Source: Obelidium mucronatum (lineage: Eukaryota; Chytridiomycota; Chytridiomycetes; Chytridiales; Chytriomycetaceae). From it: DNA of 41,141 bases. Where the stretch lies: the NCBI GenBank assembly GCA_025765595.1, contig JAIVFH010000241.1, positions 1 to 41,141 on the forward strand, written 5' to 3'. Below are positions 19,690-29,299 of the stretch, in pieces; position 1 is the first letter of the stretch, and the number at the start of each line of letters is the position of its first letter. Both the position numbers and the translations under genes were made by a program. The notes under the pieces are model-generated. The model was not told the DNA's origin. It saw only the letters and a list, made by a program, of their open reading frames with translations, and made no database searches.

Positions 19690-20450
19690 TCAAATCAAGT
19701 GGAAAAAAAAATTTGTTGAAAATCAAAGCGGCCAAGCACCAACCAACCACAATGCGACTGTTGCAAGCCACCCTTGCAAGCGGGCTCCCCCACGCGCCAG
19801 TCGCAGGCGTCAAATGTGGAGCAAAGGATGGAGCGGCTGGGGGCGTGGGGGCGGGCGAGGGAGCGCGAAGACACAAGGGGGAGGACAGCAACTGCAGCGA
19901 CGGCAGCAGCAGCAGCAACAACGCTACCAGCGACAGCAGGATCTGGACTCTAGGAACGTGGCGAAAGGGAACCGACGGAGGACTCACCACAAGACCGACG
20001 CCCCCCAGGTCGAATAAGGGGGACACAACGGTGGAGAAGGCTAGGCCGTATTGGCGACCCTGGGCATGCACGAGATGGCAATGCCCCACCAACACTCTAG
20101 CGCATGTGCGCAACTGCCGAACCGGCCACCGCGGTGGGGGAACCGGATCGGCAGCAGGGTGAACCGCAACATGCGGCAAAAACTGGCAATGCCAGTGACT
20201 ATGGCGCAAGCGCCAGGCACCAGAAAAGGACCGGCCATCGGACCTGCAACCTGCGAATGTAAATGTAAAATAAAAAGGGGAACAAGGCAGAGAACAAAAG
20301 ATAGTGTGATTAAAAAAAGAACAAAAAACAAAGAAACGGAAACATATGTTGCCTCTATTGAAACAAAGCATGCCAACGAACTGATCAACCTGGCCAAGAT
20401 CAAACTACGGCGTCGAGACCACTGTGCGAACTGCAAACCACAAATTGGTC
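19690..20450 (+). other. 5' leader of the non-LTR retrotransposon
   Basis: GC-rich stretch (19780-20240) with Gly/Ala/Ser codon-like runs and several overlapping open frames on both strands, none with recognisable domains. It leads without interruption into ORF1. Treated as 5' UTR or N-terminal extension; the exact element boundary is not visible. Confidence 0.35.
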
Positions 20451-22121
20451 ATGAATCTGACTGGGGTGCAGCTGGACCACCTCAACGAAAACCTCACCGT
20501 TGCTGAAGTACCAGCCACACAGAACCTGTTCAACGTTGAGTCGACAGCAGCAGTCGATAAAGAGCACAAGGCACTTGTCCTCGGCATCGACAATGCCCAC
20601 CACCAACAACCTAGTGAAATTGCCAAGGCAATGCTCCAACTCTGGACCGAAAAAGGCCACAAGATCGTGCAAGCCTTTGGAAGATCCACAACCAACAGCC
20701 ACGAATTAGTCGTCAGTCTGTACTTCGAGACTGAACAGGACAAACTCAGATGCATGCAGCTCCATCCATGCCTCTACTTCAACCGCAACACAGCAATTCT
20801 GGCGGACGAGGACAAAACTCTGGACATTCGACGCCACAGAGAACAAACCAGAACCCTGGTGGTAAAGAATGTGGAGAAATACACAAGAGCCCAAGACTGG
20901 CACGACGCGGTGCGTGCGCTTGGAAATGGAAAAGTGAACTACAAAATCGTCAGAGGGGATAGGATCAAAATAATCCCCTACTCTCTTGTGGTCGTGATGA
21001 AGGCTGAAGACGATGCAAAGAAAATGGACAACACTGTGGTGAGAAAAAACAAAAACACACATACCCAAAATTCTAAAACCAAAAACCAGTACCAATTCCC
21101 AGAATCAAACGCAACCTTCACGCTTGTCAGAAAACTGGTCAGAAAACCGGACGGAACATACAGAAACAGGGACGACTGCAAACACTGCCACCTCCACCAA
21201 AACTGCCCAACACACAAGAAAGAAGTTGAGGAACGCTTAAAAAGACTGGGACAAAGAACCTGCTACCTATCAATGAGTGGAGAAGAGGTCGGACAAATCC
21301 GTGTGGACCTGAGAAACCTTGAAAGCAAGGGACTCCGCCTCACTGAAGCACAAGCCGAAGGTTGCTGCCACTTGGAAATCCACATGGCTGAGGCTATCAA
21401 GCCCATCAAACCAACAACCAGAATGGGGAACAGCACTACCGAACTCCCAAATGCAACCGGAATCTTGTCCAAAGCCCAACGAATGGCTCTCCAAGGAGCC
21501 CCTCCCACAGCCCCAACTGGAAGAACCTTCCAAACGGAAGAAGAACGTAAAGAAGAGCTAATGACGGCGGTACAAGCGGAGGTGAAGGAGCTCAAAAAGA
21601 AGATGGAAACAAAGATGGAAGCAGAAATGGAAAGAGTGAAAGGGGAGTTGGAAGAGACGATGGCGATCTGGATGAAGGAAAAGGAGAACAACCTGAATGA
21701 CCAGTGGGCAAAAATCCAGAATGACATGGATGAGGAAACAATTAAACCCACAACAGAAACGAGGGAAGAAACCGAAACAGGGGAGGAAACTGACCAGCCA
21801 ACAAAGTTGGAGCCTTTGGACCAAGAAATGGGAGAGGAAGAAGAAGGAGAAACCCTTGGAGAGGCAATCATTGGCGAAATCAAGGTTTTGAACAAAGAAA
21901 TCTTTGGATGCAATGAGGGCGAGGAAGATGAATACGTTGGACTGAAGAAAAGAGTGGTTAAGCTGGAGGAACTCTGGAGAAAACACCAAAGAAAGGAAAT
22001 CACTCGAAAAACAATTGGAAAGAAGAGTGCTGGTGTCGAATACATCGAACGCCACGACGGAAAGGGAAAGAAGGGGGAAAAGAAGAAACGCCCTGAAACG
22101 GGCCGAACCAATGATGAGTAA
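20451..22121 (+). CDS. Non-LTR retrotransposon ORF1-like protein
   Basis: 556 residues from the ATG at 20451; the frame is open from 20385 but has no earlier ATG. The N-terminal third (AVDKEHKALVLGI ... NSHELVVSLYF ... RTLVVKNVEKY ... SLVVVMKAEDDA) has the alternating strand/helix look of the RRM-like fold of LINE ORF1 proteins. A Cys/His cluster follows (CKHCHLHQNC), then a long Glu/Lys-rich coiled coil (about 21540-21740) and a very acidic segment. The end overlaps the next ORF in ATGATGAGTAA (22111-22121). The role would be RNA binding and chaperoning of the element's RNA. ORF1 is intact, unlike the reverse-transcriptase part. Confidence 0.6.
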   Translation: MNLTGVQLDHLNENLTVAEVPATQNLFNVESTAAVDKEHKALVLGIDNAHHQQPSEIAKAMLQLWTEKGHKIVQAFGRSTTNSHELVVSLYFETEQDKLRCMQLHPCLYFNRNTAILADEDKTLDIRRHREQTRTLVVKNVEKYTRAQDWHDAVRALGNGKVNYKIVRGDRIKIIPYSLVVVMKAEDDAKKMDNTVVRKNKNTHTQNSKTKNQYQFPESNATFTLVRKLVRKPDGTYRNRDDCKHCHLHQNCPTHKKEVEERLKRLGQRTCYLSMSGEEVGQIRVDLRNLESKGLRLTEAQAEGCCHLEIHMAEAIKPIKPTTRMGNSTTELPNATGILSKAQRMALQGAPPTAPTGRTFQTEEERKEELMTAVQAEVKELKKKMETKMEAEMERVKGELEETMAIWMKEKENNLNDQWAKIQNDMDEETIKPTTETREETETGEETDQPTKLEPLDQEMGEEEEGETLGEAIIGEIKVLNKEIFGCNEGEEDEYVGLKKRVVKLEELWRKHQRKEITRKTIGKKSAGVEYIERHDGKGKKGEKKKRPETGRTNDE

Positions 22122-22713
22122 GCTCAAACAGGAAGAGGTGGATAGCAGAGGAGGCGGAAAAGGGAAACATATAGTTGGTAGTACAACAAGGAATGAAATC
22201 AGTAGTAGTGAAAATAAAAGAAGTACAAAAACACAGCAAACCACCAACATAATAGCAATCAAAGACGCCATCCAGGAACTATACAGATCAGGAGAGCTAA
22301 CAGAGGAGACAGAAAGGAAAATCACCTCCCTCCAAGACAAAAAAGAAGGGGAATTCCCACAAGGAGGAGGCTCCAGCAAAGAACAACAAGACATCCTACG
22401 GCAGAAGAGACAAATGTGGCTCTACAGTAAACTGAACAAATACACAAACATAGAAAACTACATTGAGGCAGACAATGAAACACACAAACACAACAAAGAA
22501 GAAAGGAACACAACAACAAACAAAAAGCCTGAAAAAAGACAGAAAAAGAGACCAATTGAACAAGAGGAAACAATGGAGGAAGCCACAATAGGAGACAACG
22601 AGGGAACAGCTGATAGTAACGGTGAAACCCTTCCAGAACAAGAACAAACACCAGACTTTGCCAGAAGGAAAATCAGATCAAACCCAAACAAAATCCAACT
22701 ATCGCAGGAATGA
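22111..22713 (+). CDS. N-terminal part of the retrotransposon's second ORF
   Basis: Starts at ATGATG that overlaps the ORF1 stop by 11 bases, a common layout for LINE ORF2 translation. About 200 residues, extremely Lys/Glu/Asn/Thr-rich (KRQKKRPIEQEE, NIIAIKDAIQELYRSGELTEE), no recognisable endonuclease residues. It ends at TGA 22711-22713, and the next reverse-transcriptase-side piece is in another frame from 22763. An endonuclease domain would be expected here, so a deletion between 22713 and 22763 is possible. Confidence 0.4.
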   Translation: MMSKLKQEEVDSRGGGKGKHIVGSTTRNEISSSENKRSTKTQQTTNIIAIKDAIQELYRSGELTEETERKITSLQDKKEGEFPQGGGSSKEQQDILRQKRQMWLYSKLNKYTNIENYIEADNETHKHNKEERNTTTNKKPEKRQKKRPIEQEETMEEATIGDNEGTADSNGETLPEQEQTPDFARRKIRSNPNKIQLSQE

Positions 22714-22762
22714 CCAAACACTGCTACATACTGACAGAAATGGAGGAGCTGAGAACCTCTGA

Positions 22763-23158
22763 GTGGCCTCATTTGACCTAACCAAAACCCACAACAAAGG
22801 ACCCAAGGCCCCCAAAAAATCAGGGCGAGTGGTGGACTGGAATAAAGCGACAGAAAAGGAGAAAAAGGAATTTGAAGTTGGATGTGCAAAAATATACGAA
22901 AAAAATAGAGCAGAGTTACAAGATCAATGCGCAGGATTCCAGGTACTTGCTGGCAACCCTGAAAGAATCCAACAACACACAGAACTCGCAAACTTGACAC
23001 TTAAGTGCACCCCGCCATCAGCAAACAAAAAACTGTGTGATCTAAAAGAAAGAGAAATAGTGAGAGGAATAGTGGGACAAAACGCAGAAAGAACACAAAA
23101 GGAAATTGAAAAACTGGCAATGGAAACACTACCCAGCAAAATCCTTGGGGGGGACTGG
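22763..23158 (+). pseudogene. Retrotransposon ORF2, middle part, interrupted by the KDZ element
   Basis: Open frame reading KKSGRVVDWNKATEKEKKEFE ... EREIVRGIVGQNAERTQKEIEK ... KILGGDW, resembling the linker between endonuclease and reverse transcriptase in LINE ORF2. The frame is cut at 23158 by the KDZ insertion. Skipping the element and one target-site copy, it continues without a stop from 29607 (RTPGKTESAKW) for about 50 codons. No ATG start. Confidence 0.6.
23151..23158. repeat. Left target-site duplication GGGACTGG
   Basis: Eight bases immediately left of the KDZ element, identical to 29599-29606. All R-type ends in this window terminate in CAATTG, which sets the right boundary and hence the 8-bp size. 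Zisupton-type elements are known for 8-bp duplications. Confidence 0.7.
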
Positions 23159-23340
23159 GTGTCCCCGTAGCGAGCCGGACCTTGCGAGCCGCTAACGGAC
23201 CGCTTAGCAGGCCGCTCGCGACCTGTGGGCGACCCGCATGCGAGCCGCTAACCAGTGGAAAGCCAGCCGCGTCGCAGTTAGTTCACAGGCCGCAAGCCAG
23301 TTGACAGCCAGTGAAGAGCCAGTTGAAAGCTAGTCGTTAC
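23159..23340 (+). repeat. KDZ element left terminal/subterminal repeat region
   Basis: Terminal GCGAGCCGGACCTTGCGAG followed by many short repeats of CCGCT, GGCCGC, CGACCTGTGGGC and the CCAGT(T/G) series (TTCACAGGCCGCAAGCCAGTTGACAGCCAGTGAAGAGCCAGTTGAAAGCTAGT). Dense subterminal motifs usually serve as transposase binding sites. Related to 15287-15450. Confidence 0.65.
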
Positions 23341-23510
23341 TTTATTTTGAAAAATGTAAGAACAATGAGCAGAAAAGTTTTAAAACCATAATATATGTAT
23401 TTAAACTAATAAACAAAATCCAAAGTACCAACAATAAACAAAAACAAAAAAGGATGCGCGAAGTTCAAATTAACAAAATATTGAAGAAACAATAAATAAA
23501 AAAACCCCGA

Positions 23511-26112
23511 TCAGCGCTTTGCCTTCTTGCTTGCGCTTCCTTCCTGAAGCGGCTCCCGCCAATACGCCTTCTTGACATGTTGGTTGTTTGCAAAGGCCCG
23601 AAGCACCACATGCGTCTCTGGCTTGCGCTGATGGCGACTTTGCCCAGCCTTGTAGAAGTGCAGATGGTTGAATGCTTGGATGAAGCTGCCAGAATTGTGG
23701 TTTTCGTCAGGAACACCAGTATCGAACGACAGCTTTTTGGTCCATTCAGCAAAATGACGTTTCGCTAATTCAAAAGTAAACGTCATTCCGCTGTATGTCG
23801 CAAAGAAGCACTTGTACTTCAAGAAGATCTACAGCAAAGTCAGAAAACGCAGATAACACTCAATAAACATGCAATCACCTTTTTCAGCTCCTCATTGTAC
23901 AAATGGAGCCCAACGTACGCATGTCCAGACTCCTTCTTGTCAGGAAAGTTGACCAACCCAGTCTCCTGCTTGACCATTGCCAGGATCTTGTCCTTTCGTA
24001 TGTTCCCTTCAGCCAACAACTTACAGTAGATGATTGCATACTTCATCACATCATCGACTTGCTTCTCTTTCACTCCTCCCGAACGTCCCGCTGGTCGAAA
24101 CATGATTGACGACTGCGTCGAAGTTGATTCCATCGCATCACGGCGGGAGCTGCCGGAGCCAGAGCTTGGAAGCATTGGAGTTGAATACAATTGCGATGAC
24201 AGTGGGGTCACAACGGCGGGGCGAGCAAACACTGGTTGCGAGACTATCAATAGAAAGGCAGTTAGTACCCCTTCCCTGCTCAAACAAATTACAACACACT
24301 CACTGCTTCCGGCTTTGATGTCAATCTGTCCAAAGACAGCTGTGTATTGAATTACAAATGACGATCGTCCAAAGCCATCTTCGTCAACAAGCTCCACGTA
24401 GTCGCAGCGGATACCCCTTGCCAGGAATGCTGCGTGACTTGAGAGGACCTTGATGATGTCACTTGGACCTAAAACAGAGTTAATACTCTGAGGATTTGAG
24501 GAAACAACAGCGGAAGAAAGGATCCACTTACCTAAAACATAGCAATCTTTCCGATCCAGCACATACGGAATTTCAACAAGCAGCTTTGTCGACTTGTCCG
24601 CAATAAGAGTGACTCCGATTTTGGCTTTCGGCGGTTCTGGTGCTGGACTTTCGTCAGCTTCATCTGCTGAATGTTGTTAGCCAAGCAATAAAAACATATC
24701 TCTTGCCATCATCGTAATCCAAAGGAAAAGGCTGCGTATCTCTAATGCAGCTGCGGATAGAGCCAGACGACTGCGGCTGGCTGGACACTTGTTCGTCTTT
24801 GTCGTCATCTTCGTCTTCATCCAAGTCTTCGTCATCACTGCGAGCGTCCTGTCTATCAGACTCGCTTGAGGATGCATTGACATCATTGTCATCAGCGCTA
24901 TTGTCTGCGCCGCTTCCAGATTGGATTCCCCGTTTGTCTGGTGAACTTACAGACCCTGTTGTGTGATTTAAATAAATGAAATTGAAGAAACCCCATTTTA
25001 ACAACGCTTACGTCTTCTGCGCCTTTCCATAGCAGTCTCATCGCGTTTAGCAGAGCTGGGCGTCTTGCTTTAGGTTTTGCGCGCGGGCTGTTTGGCTGGT
25101 GTTGGCGATGCTTGGCGCTTAGTCTTGGACATTAAATATAAAGAAACATACCTGCAATCGTTGGACCACATCGTCGTCGCTTTCCTTTTCTTCGTCATCG
25201 GAAATGTGGAGAATAAAGCCACTCTCACTCCCATCTTCGCATTGGCGTTGCTCCCTGCGAACTTCATTCCTGATCGCTTCCTGCAGGTTGACCCGCGACT
25301 CCCGCAGTGGGACCCTGTGCAAGCGCTCCGCATTCTTTGATCCATCCACGTTTGTTTTGCTGGGCTCTGGGTACAGTTGAACGCACCTTGAACATGTTGT
25401 TCACATTCTTGCGATCTATAACACCAAAAAACAGAGCTTTAGCAATACATATACACTTAAAGTCAAATAAAACATTACCGCAGATGAATCGCGGCATTAG
25501 TTTTCTTGCTATCTCAAGGTCCAGCTCTTTTTCGTCAGGATACATGACACCAAACCCCACTTGTCCAGCCAGAGCTGCGAGGTCTTCGTCTGTAAGAAAC
25601 TGAAAAGACTCGACAGTTTTTTTCAGTGTTGTTAAGACAATGGGGAGGTCCAGGTGTACAACAGTCATTAGCTGTTTGTCATTTTCTTTCAGGTGATAGT
25701 TGTACACCACTGGCGCAAAGTTAGTATTCAACATACTTAAATAAGGCATGTTAGATATAGTGGGTAGGATAGTGTAGAATGATGAATAAACATTACATGA
25801 TTATATGTGGCACCAGCTCTCGCAATGCGTCTGTGCATGCGTTGGGCGCCAATTTTGAGATGTTTGGGTAAACCACGTGCCCGTGGATTGTCTTCCAAAG
25901 GTACTTGAGTGACTTGGGGTTAACGGAGCCATCCGCGCGCGGCTTGGTTATCCATTGGTAGCCGCTAATCCACGTCCCGTCTGCAACTGAGGGGAGCGAA
26001 AATGGAACATTGATGAAGTGTCTGCAGTCCCGACTGTTGCAGATACGGTCAGCAGACCTGCGACTGTGCCGGCGTCTCCTGGGGCTAATGGATGTTCGGA
26101 CATTGAAAATCT
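23511..26112 (-). pseudogene. Large multi-exon KDZ-element gene, unassigned, frame-broken
   Basis: Recognisable exons going down: ~26112-25797 (ICNSRDCRHF, GYQWITKPRADGSVNPKSLKYLWKTIHGHVV), intron 25796-25736, 25735 onward (NTNFAPVVYNYHLKEND, EDLAALAGQVGFG), an intron near 25490-25420, then DRKNVNNMFK. A one-base frame change lies near 25390 before YPEPSKTNVDGSKN; an acidic Ser/Asp segment (24950-24720) and KIGVTLIADKSTKLLVEIPYVLDRKDC follow. Introns 24531-24469, 24303-24244 and 23878-23829 are clean GT-AG and preserve frame to the stop at 23513-23511. CxxxxC/H groups near the start suggest a zinc site. I do not recognise a family; no upstream ATG was found. It may be a second transposition protein or cargo. 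Confidence 0.5.
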
Positions 26113-26230
26113 TCTTTATTTTTTAAAAATAAACCAAAGTCTTTTACATAAAAACAACCCAAAGTTTTTTTATTTGTGAAAAGACAAACGGAGAGTAGGG
26201 AAGGAAGGGAATAAATAACCCACATATACT

Positions 26231-26844
26231 CTCAGAAGTCTGCCCTGTATTGCCCAGGCGTGTACAATTCCCCATCAACAATTGGGAGCCCTTCCATGAG
26301 TTCCCCATCAACCAAAACCATCCGATCGGGTCCCCAATCCAAACCCACGTTTGAGCTCGAATACGACAGTATTTCATCATCGTCGTCCTCCGCTTTTGGT
26401 GTTGGTCCAGGAGATCCACCAAATCTGTCATCCCCACAATTCCATCCAGCCAACAGGTTCCATCTTCACTTGTTCTTTTGATTCCATCTTCATCTGTTCT
26501 TTTGATTTGTATAATCCTTTCGACAGATTGAGCCGTATCCGCGCTTTTGGCTTAGTGTTGCTTTGTCCAGCATTGATGTACTCCACATCTGTTGATCTCC
26601 TTGACGCTGTCCCTTGATCAAGCCAAATTGTTGCCTTTGGTTTCTTCCAGTTAACTCCGTTGGACAGGACCACCTGTGAGGCCGTGATTGCCTTGGTTTG
26701 TTCTGTTGCTTTAGTCTGACCCCCCTGCTTCGATGTTGGTGCTTGTCGACGCGATCCTGGTTTGGCACACCGGCTCGGCCACGGTGCCTTGGTTGGATCC
26801 ACGATTTCCTGAGGATTGGCTCGCAATCGTGTTAATGGGGACAT
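26231..26844 (-). pseudogene. Small basic/acidic KDZ-element gene, frame-shifted
   Basis: From ATG 26844 the frame gives a Lys/Gln/Thr-rich basic protein (MSPLTRLRANPQEIVDPTKAP) ending at a TGA near 26428. A +1 frame from ~26450 continues with AGWNCGDDRFGGSPGPTPKAEDDDDE to the stop at 26231. The two parts together look like one ~200-residue protein with a basic N-terminus and acidic C-terminus. There is no recognisable domain and no clear splice pair at the shift. Confidence 0.4.
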
Positions 26845-27308
26845 AATATTAAAAATAGATAGTTAGAGAAGAAAACACACATACCACAATCAGCAATCAA
26901 TGAATCATGCTTGCTGTTTCAGCAGGGAGGCCAACAAAGATTAATGCAGCGATAGGGGATTGTTGTACAGGTGCAGTTTGACATTATTGCTGTTTAATTT
27001 CGTCCCGCCAGAAATGTCTTAACAAAAAAATGGCAAAAATGCGCAGTTGGTAGTGATGAATGGGCTTTCTCATTCTCCTACTTTGCAGATACGCAGATGA
27101 TGAATGGGCTTTCTCATTCTCTCTGTCCTGTGGTGTTTGATTGAGTGGTGATGAATGGGCTTTCTTGTTCTCCTGCTCCCAAACACTTCCATGCAGATGA
27201 TGAATGGGCTTTCTCATTCTCTCTGATCTGTGTTTCTCACTGTCGACGCAAGGGGCGCTAAAACCAAGTTCGTAAATGTGAGTTTGTTATTTTTCCACTC
27301 CTTCACCA
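26845..27308. other. Spacer in the KDZ element with a minisatellite
   Basis: No gene seen. 27051-27225 holds four copies of GATGAATGGGCTTTCTCATTCTC (about 27053, 27099, 27150, 27198) separated by 22-28 variable bases. Alternate spacers resemble each other (units 2 and 4 continue TCTCTG; units 1 and 3 continue CTCCT), so this is a ~98-bp higher-order repeat. Confidence 0.6.
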
Positions 27309-28409
27309 TCATCTTTGCTGGTTGTCATCCTTTTCTTGTTGTTCCCCCTCGGTTTCCATTTGGTCTTTGCTTTCGTTTCTAATAACTCTTTTCTTCTTTG
27401 AAATTCTGTTCTGGATGTCTGCGTTTCTCAAGTCTGCGAGACACCACATAATGAAATCCGCTTGGACAGGCTCGTGGAAGCAAATCAGGTGAGCGGTTTG
27501 ATCGAACCACTTGGCACACTGTTCCGCCGCGGACGTGTTAAACCTTCCCTTTCCATTTGCAGGCCCTCCTGACGTCAATTCCTTGAATTTTGCTGGATCG
27601 CAATGCTCTGTACAGAAGTCGTCCCTGTGCATCCGAAAGTGGAACCTGTCAACCACAAACGTAACAGTCTTGTACAAGAACCTGATTCCAACAAAGATCA
27701 GTGGTAAGTATAAGAACAGTACACTATCTAATGAACAGAGCGCATAATAATAAATAAGTAAGTGCACCTTTCATATATTGTGAATTTTCCTGCAACGTGT
27801 CGGGCGCGTAGGGATTGGAGCAAGCGGCAGGCTCTATCGTAGAAAACAAAGGTAGGTACTTCGCCCATTCGCGCAAAACAGTGGCATAAGAAGCGAGAAA
27901 TAAAGGTAGAAGACTCAAAAGAGTACATCTTAGATATTCCAATGATCATGCCGCAGCTCCACACAGCCATAAATACCAGGCAGGAACCGCTGCTTCAGAC
28001 TGTACTTGAACCGCTGATCCGCTACTAACTCTTTTTCTTGTGTATCAATATGCACTGTAGATGTTCGCGTTTTCTTGGACTTTCGCGTCGCTTTAAAGTC
28101 CTTGTTCCACTGTTTCCCAATGATTTCCTGGACAGTCGCGTTGTGAGAGCTGAGTCCGCAGGTACTCAAAACGGTGTCTGTCTTTTTTCGCTTGCAGCTA
28201 GAGATGATGCACTCATTCTTCAGCTGGGCATGCGATGAGCAGAACAATGTGTTCACACCAAGAATAGGCAACACACAGCCAGGCACAGAACACAAGAGAT
28301 GTCCCATGACTTTCCCATCCATTACACTGCCAGAGAGTTCTTTTCCATTGTAAAACTGGTGGCACCCGTCGCAGCGGTGACACTACTTCTTGCTGAAGTA
28401 GTCAGTCAT
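27309..28409 (-). pseudogene. KDZ-core / CxC6-like cysteine-cluster protein, broken
   Basis: Order on the minus strand: CHRCDGCHQFYNGKEL, then VMDGKVMGHLLC..C..(x)FCSSH, C..SCKR (the cysteine cluster known as CxC6 of KDZ-associated proteins), a basic linker, AVWSCGMIIGISKMYSFESS, FVFYDRACRLL, intron 27767-27682 (86 bp), TVTFVVDRFHFRMHRD, CTEHCDP, NTSAAEQCAKWF, and a Lys/Glu-rich tail to the stop at 27309. The YDRAC and VDRFHFR.H motifs are those of the KDZ core. Breaks: TAG at 28385-28383 in place of an expected residue just before CHRC (unless an intron ends there), and a frameshift near 27970 (PGI/MAVWSC). The N-terminal half is absent. The element probably depends on another copy for movement. 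Confidence 0.65.
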
Positions 28410-28505
28410 GAAGGTGACTTATTCCCGCATCGCGGGTCTGATGTCATGAATAGAATCACCTGTTTTTGGTAAGTATGGACCCAGAAATAGGGAGTTGTTC
28501 CACAT

Positions 28506-29267
28506 ATGTGTTGTTTTGGGGGCCCAGGAAGGTCTGAAGTGAGTGTACCACAAATGTTCGTAGCCAACGGGCTGGCGGTGTTTGGAAAGGAGAACATCAA
28601 GCTAGAGCTGCTGCCCCACTTTGAGGGCCTTCAGCCGCTGGTCGCTTACCTCACTGGCGTTGTGGAGTCTCTGGTACATCGGGAGGCGTTTGAGATGGTG
28701 GCCAACATTACAAAGTTATGGGTTTGTTATAGTTTAGCGCTCACCTTCTAATTGCGAAAACGAGACCAATAGGAAGTTGCAACCACATGCGATCCCATCT
28801 TTGGGATCTTCACTTCCTCGTTTCTTGCGTGCTCAAATAACGGGGACTTCAAGTTCCACCTGGACAGCAAGAATTCAACGTTCGGGATCAACTTCAGTGT
28901 TGTGGTGGATGAGGAAGACGCGGAACCGCCTGTGGTATGGCCAGCGCTATACCTACCGGATCAAAACGTGGTGATCCCAGCGGAGCATGGGGAGGCAATT
29001 GTTTCCATGTTCAAGCATGAAAAACATGGGACCAGGATGTGGCATTCAGGGGAGCGACAATTTGTGGAGGCAGCGGAGTTGGCGGTGGAGGCAGATACTA
29101 GAAAGCGGAGAATCTCGCTGATTCTGGCAGATGGAATGGGAACAGCGAGTTGGGCGGTGAAGCGCAACCAGGACAGGTTGGTGGGAAGCGCTGTGGTGGA
29201 GAAGCGGGGAGTTACCTTCAACATTAATCGCGATGCCACAGATCGCAATCGGAAGATACGGGAATAG
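28506..29267 (+). CDS. TET/JBP-like 2OG-Fe(II) dioxygenase carried by the KDZ element
   Basis: Exon 1 28506-28721, intron 28722-28772 (GTTTGT...CCAATAG, 51 bp), exon 2 28773-29267; 236 residues without stops. Motifs: VPQMFVANG and VAYLTGVVESL N-terminal, FHLDSKN with His101 and Asp103 (HxD iron ligands, 28857-28865), WPALYLPDQNVVIPAEHGEAI, KHEKHGT with His157 (29025-29027) as distal ligand, and RKRRISLIL with Arg184/185 for 2-oxoglutarate. The HxDxxN...fG start and HG(x)...R(x)S end resemble fungal TET/JBP proteins that oxidise 5-methylcytosine or thymine. The true first exon may lie slightly upstream: a GTAAGTATG donor at ~28469 and a CCCAG acceptor at ~28528 are visible, so the N-terminus is uncertain. 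It is divergent from the KDZ-core gene. The enzyme class is inference from motifs. Confidence 0.6.
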
Positions 29268-29299
29268 GTTTTGCAAGCTTTGGGTTGAGCAATGTGCAA

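Noticed and set aside
19664..20436. Minus-strand ORFs over the retrotransposon leader
   Set aside because: Composition shadows of the GC-rich leader; no motif and no splice pattern.
21263..22394. Long minus-strand ORFs opposite the retrotransposon ORFs
   Set aside because: They mirror the Lys/Glu/Thr-rich codons of the plus strand (giving Phe/Ser/Leu-rich nonsense), have no domains, and disappear outside that composition.
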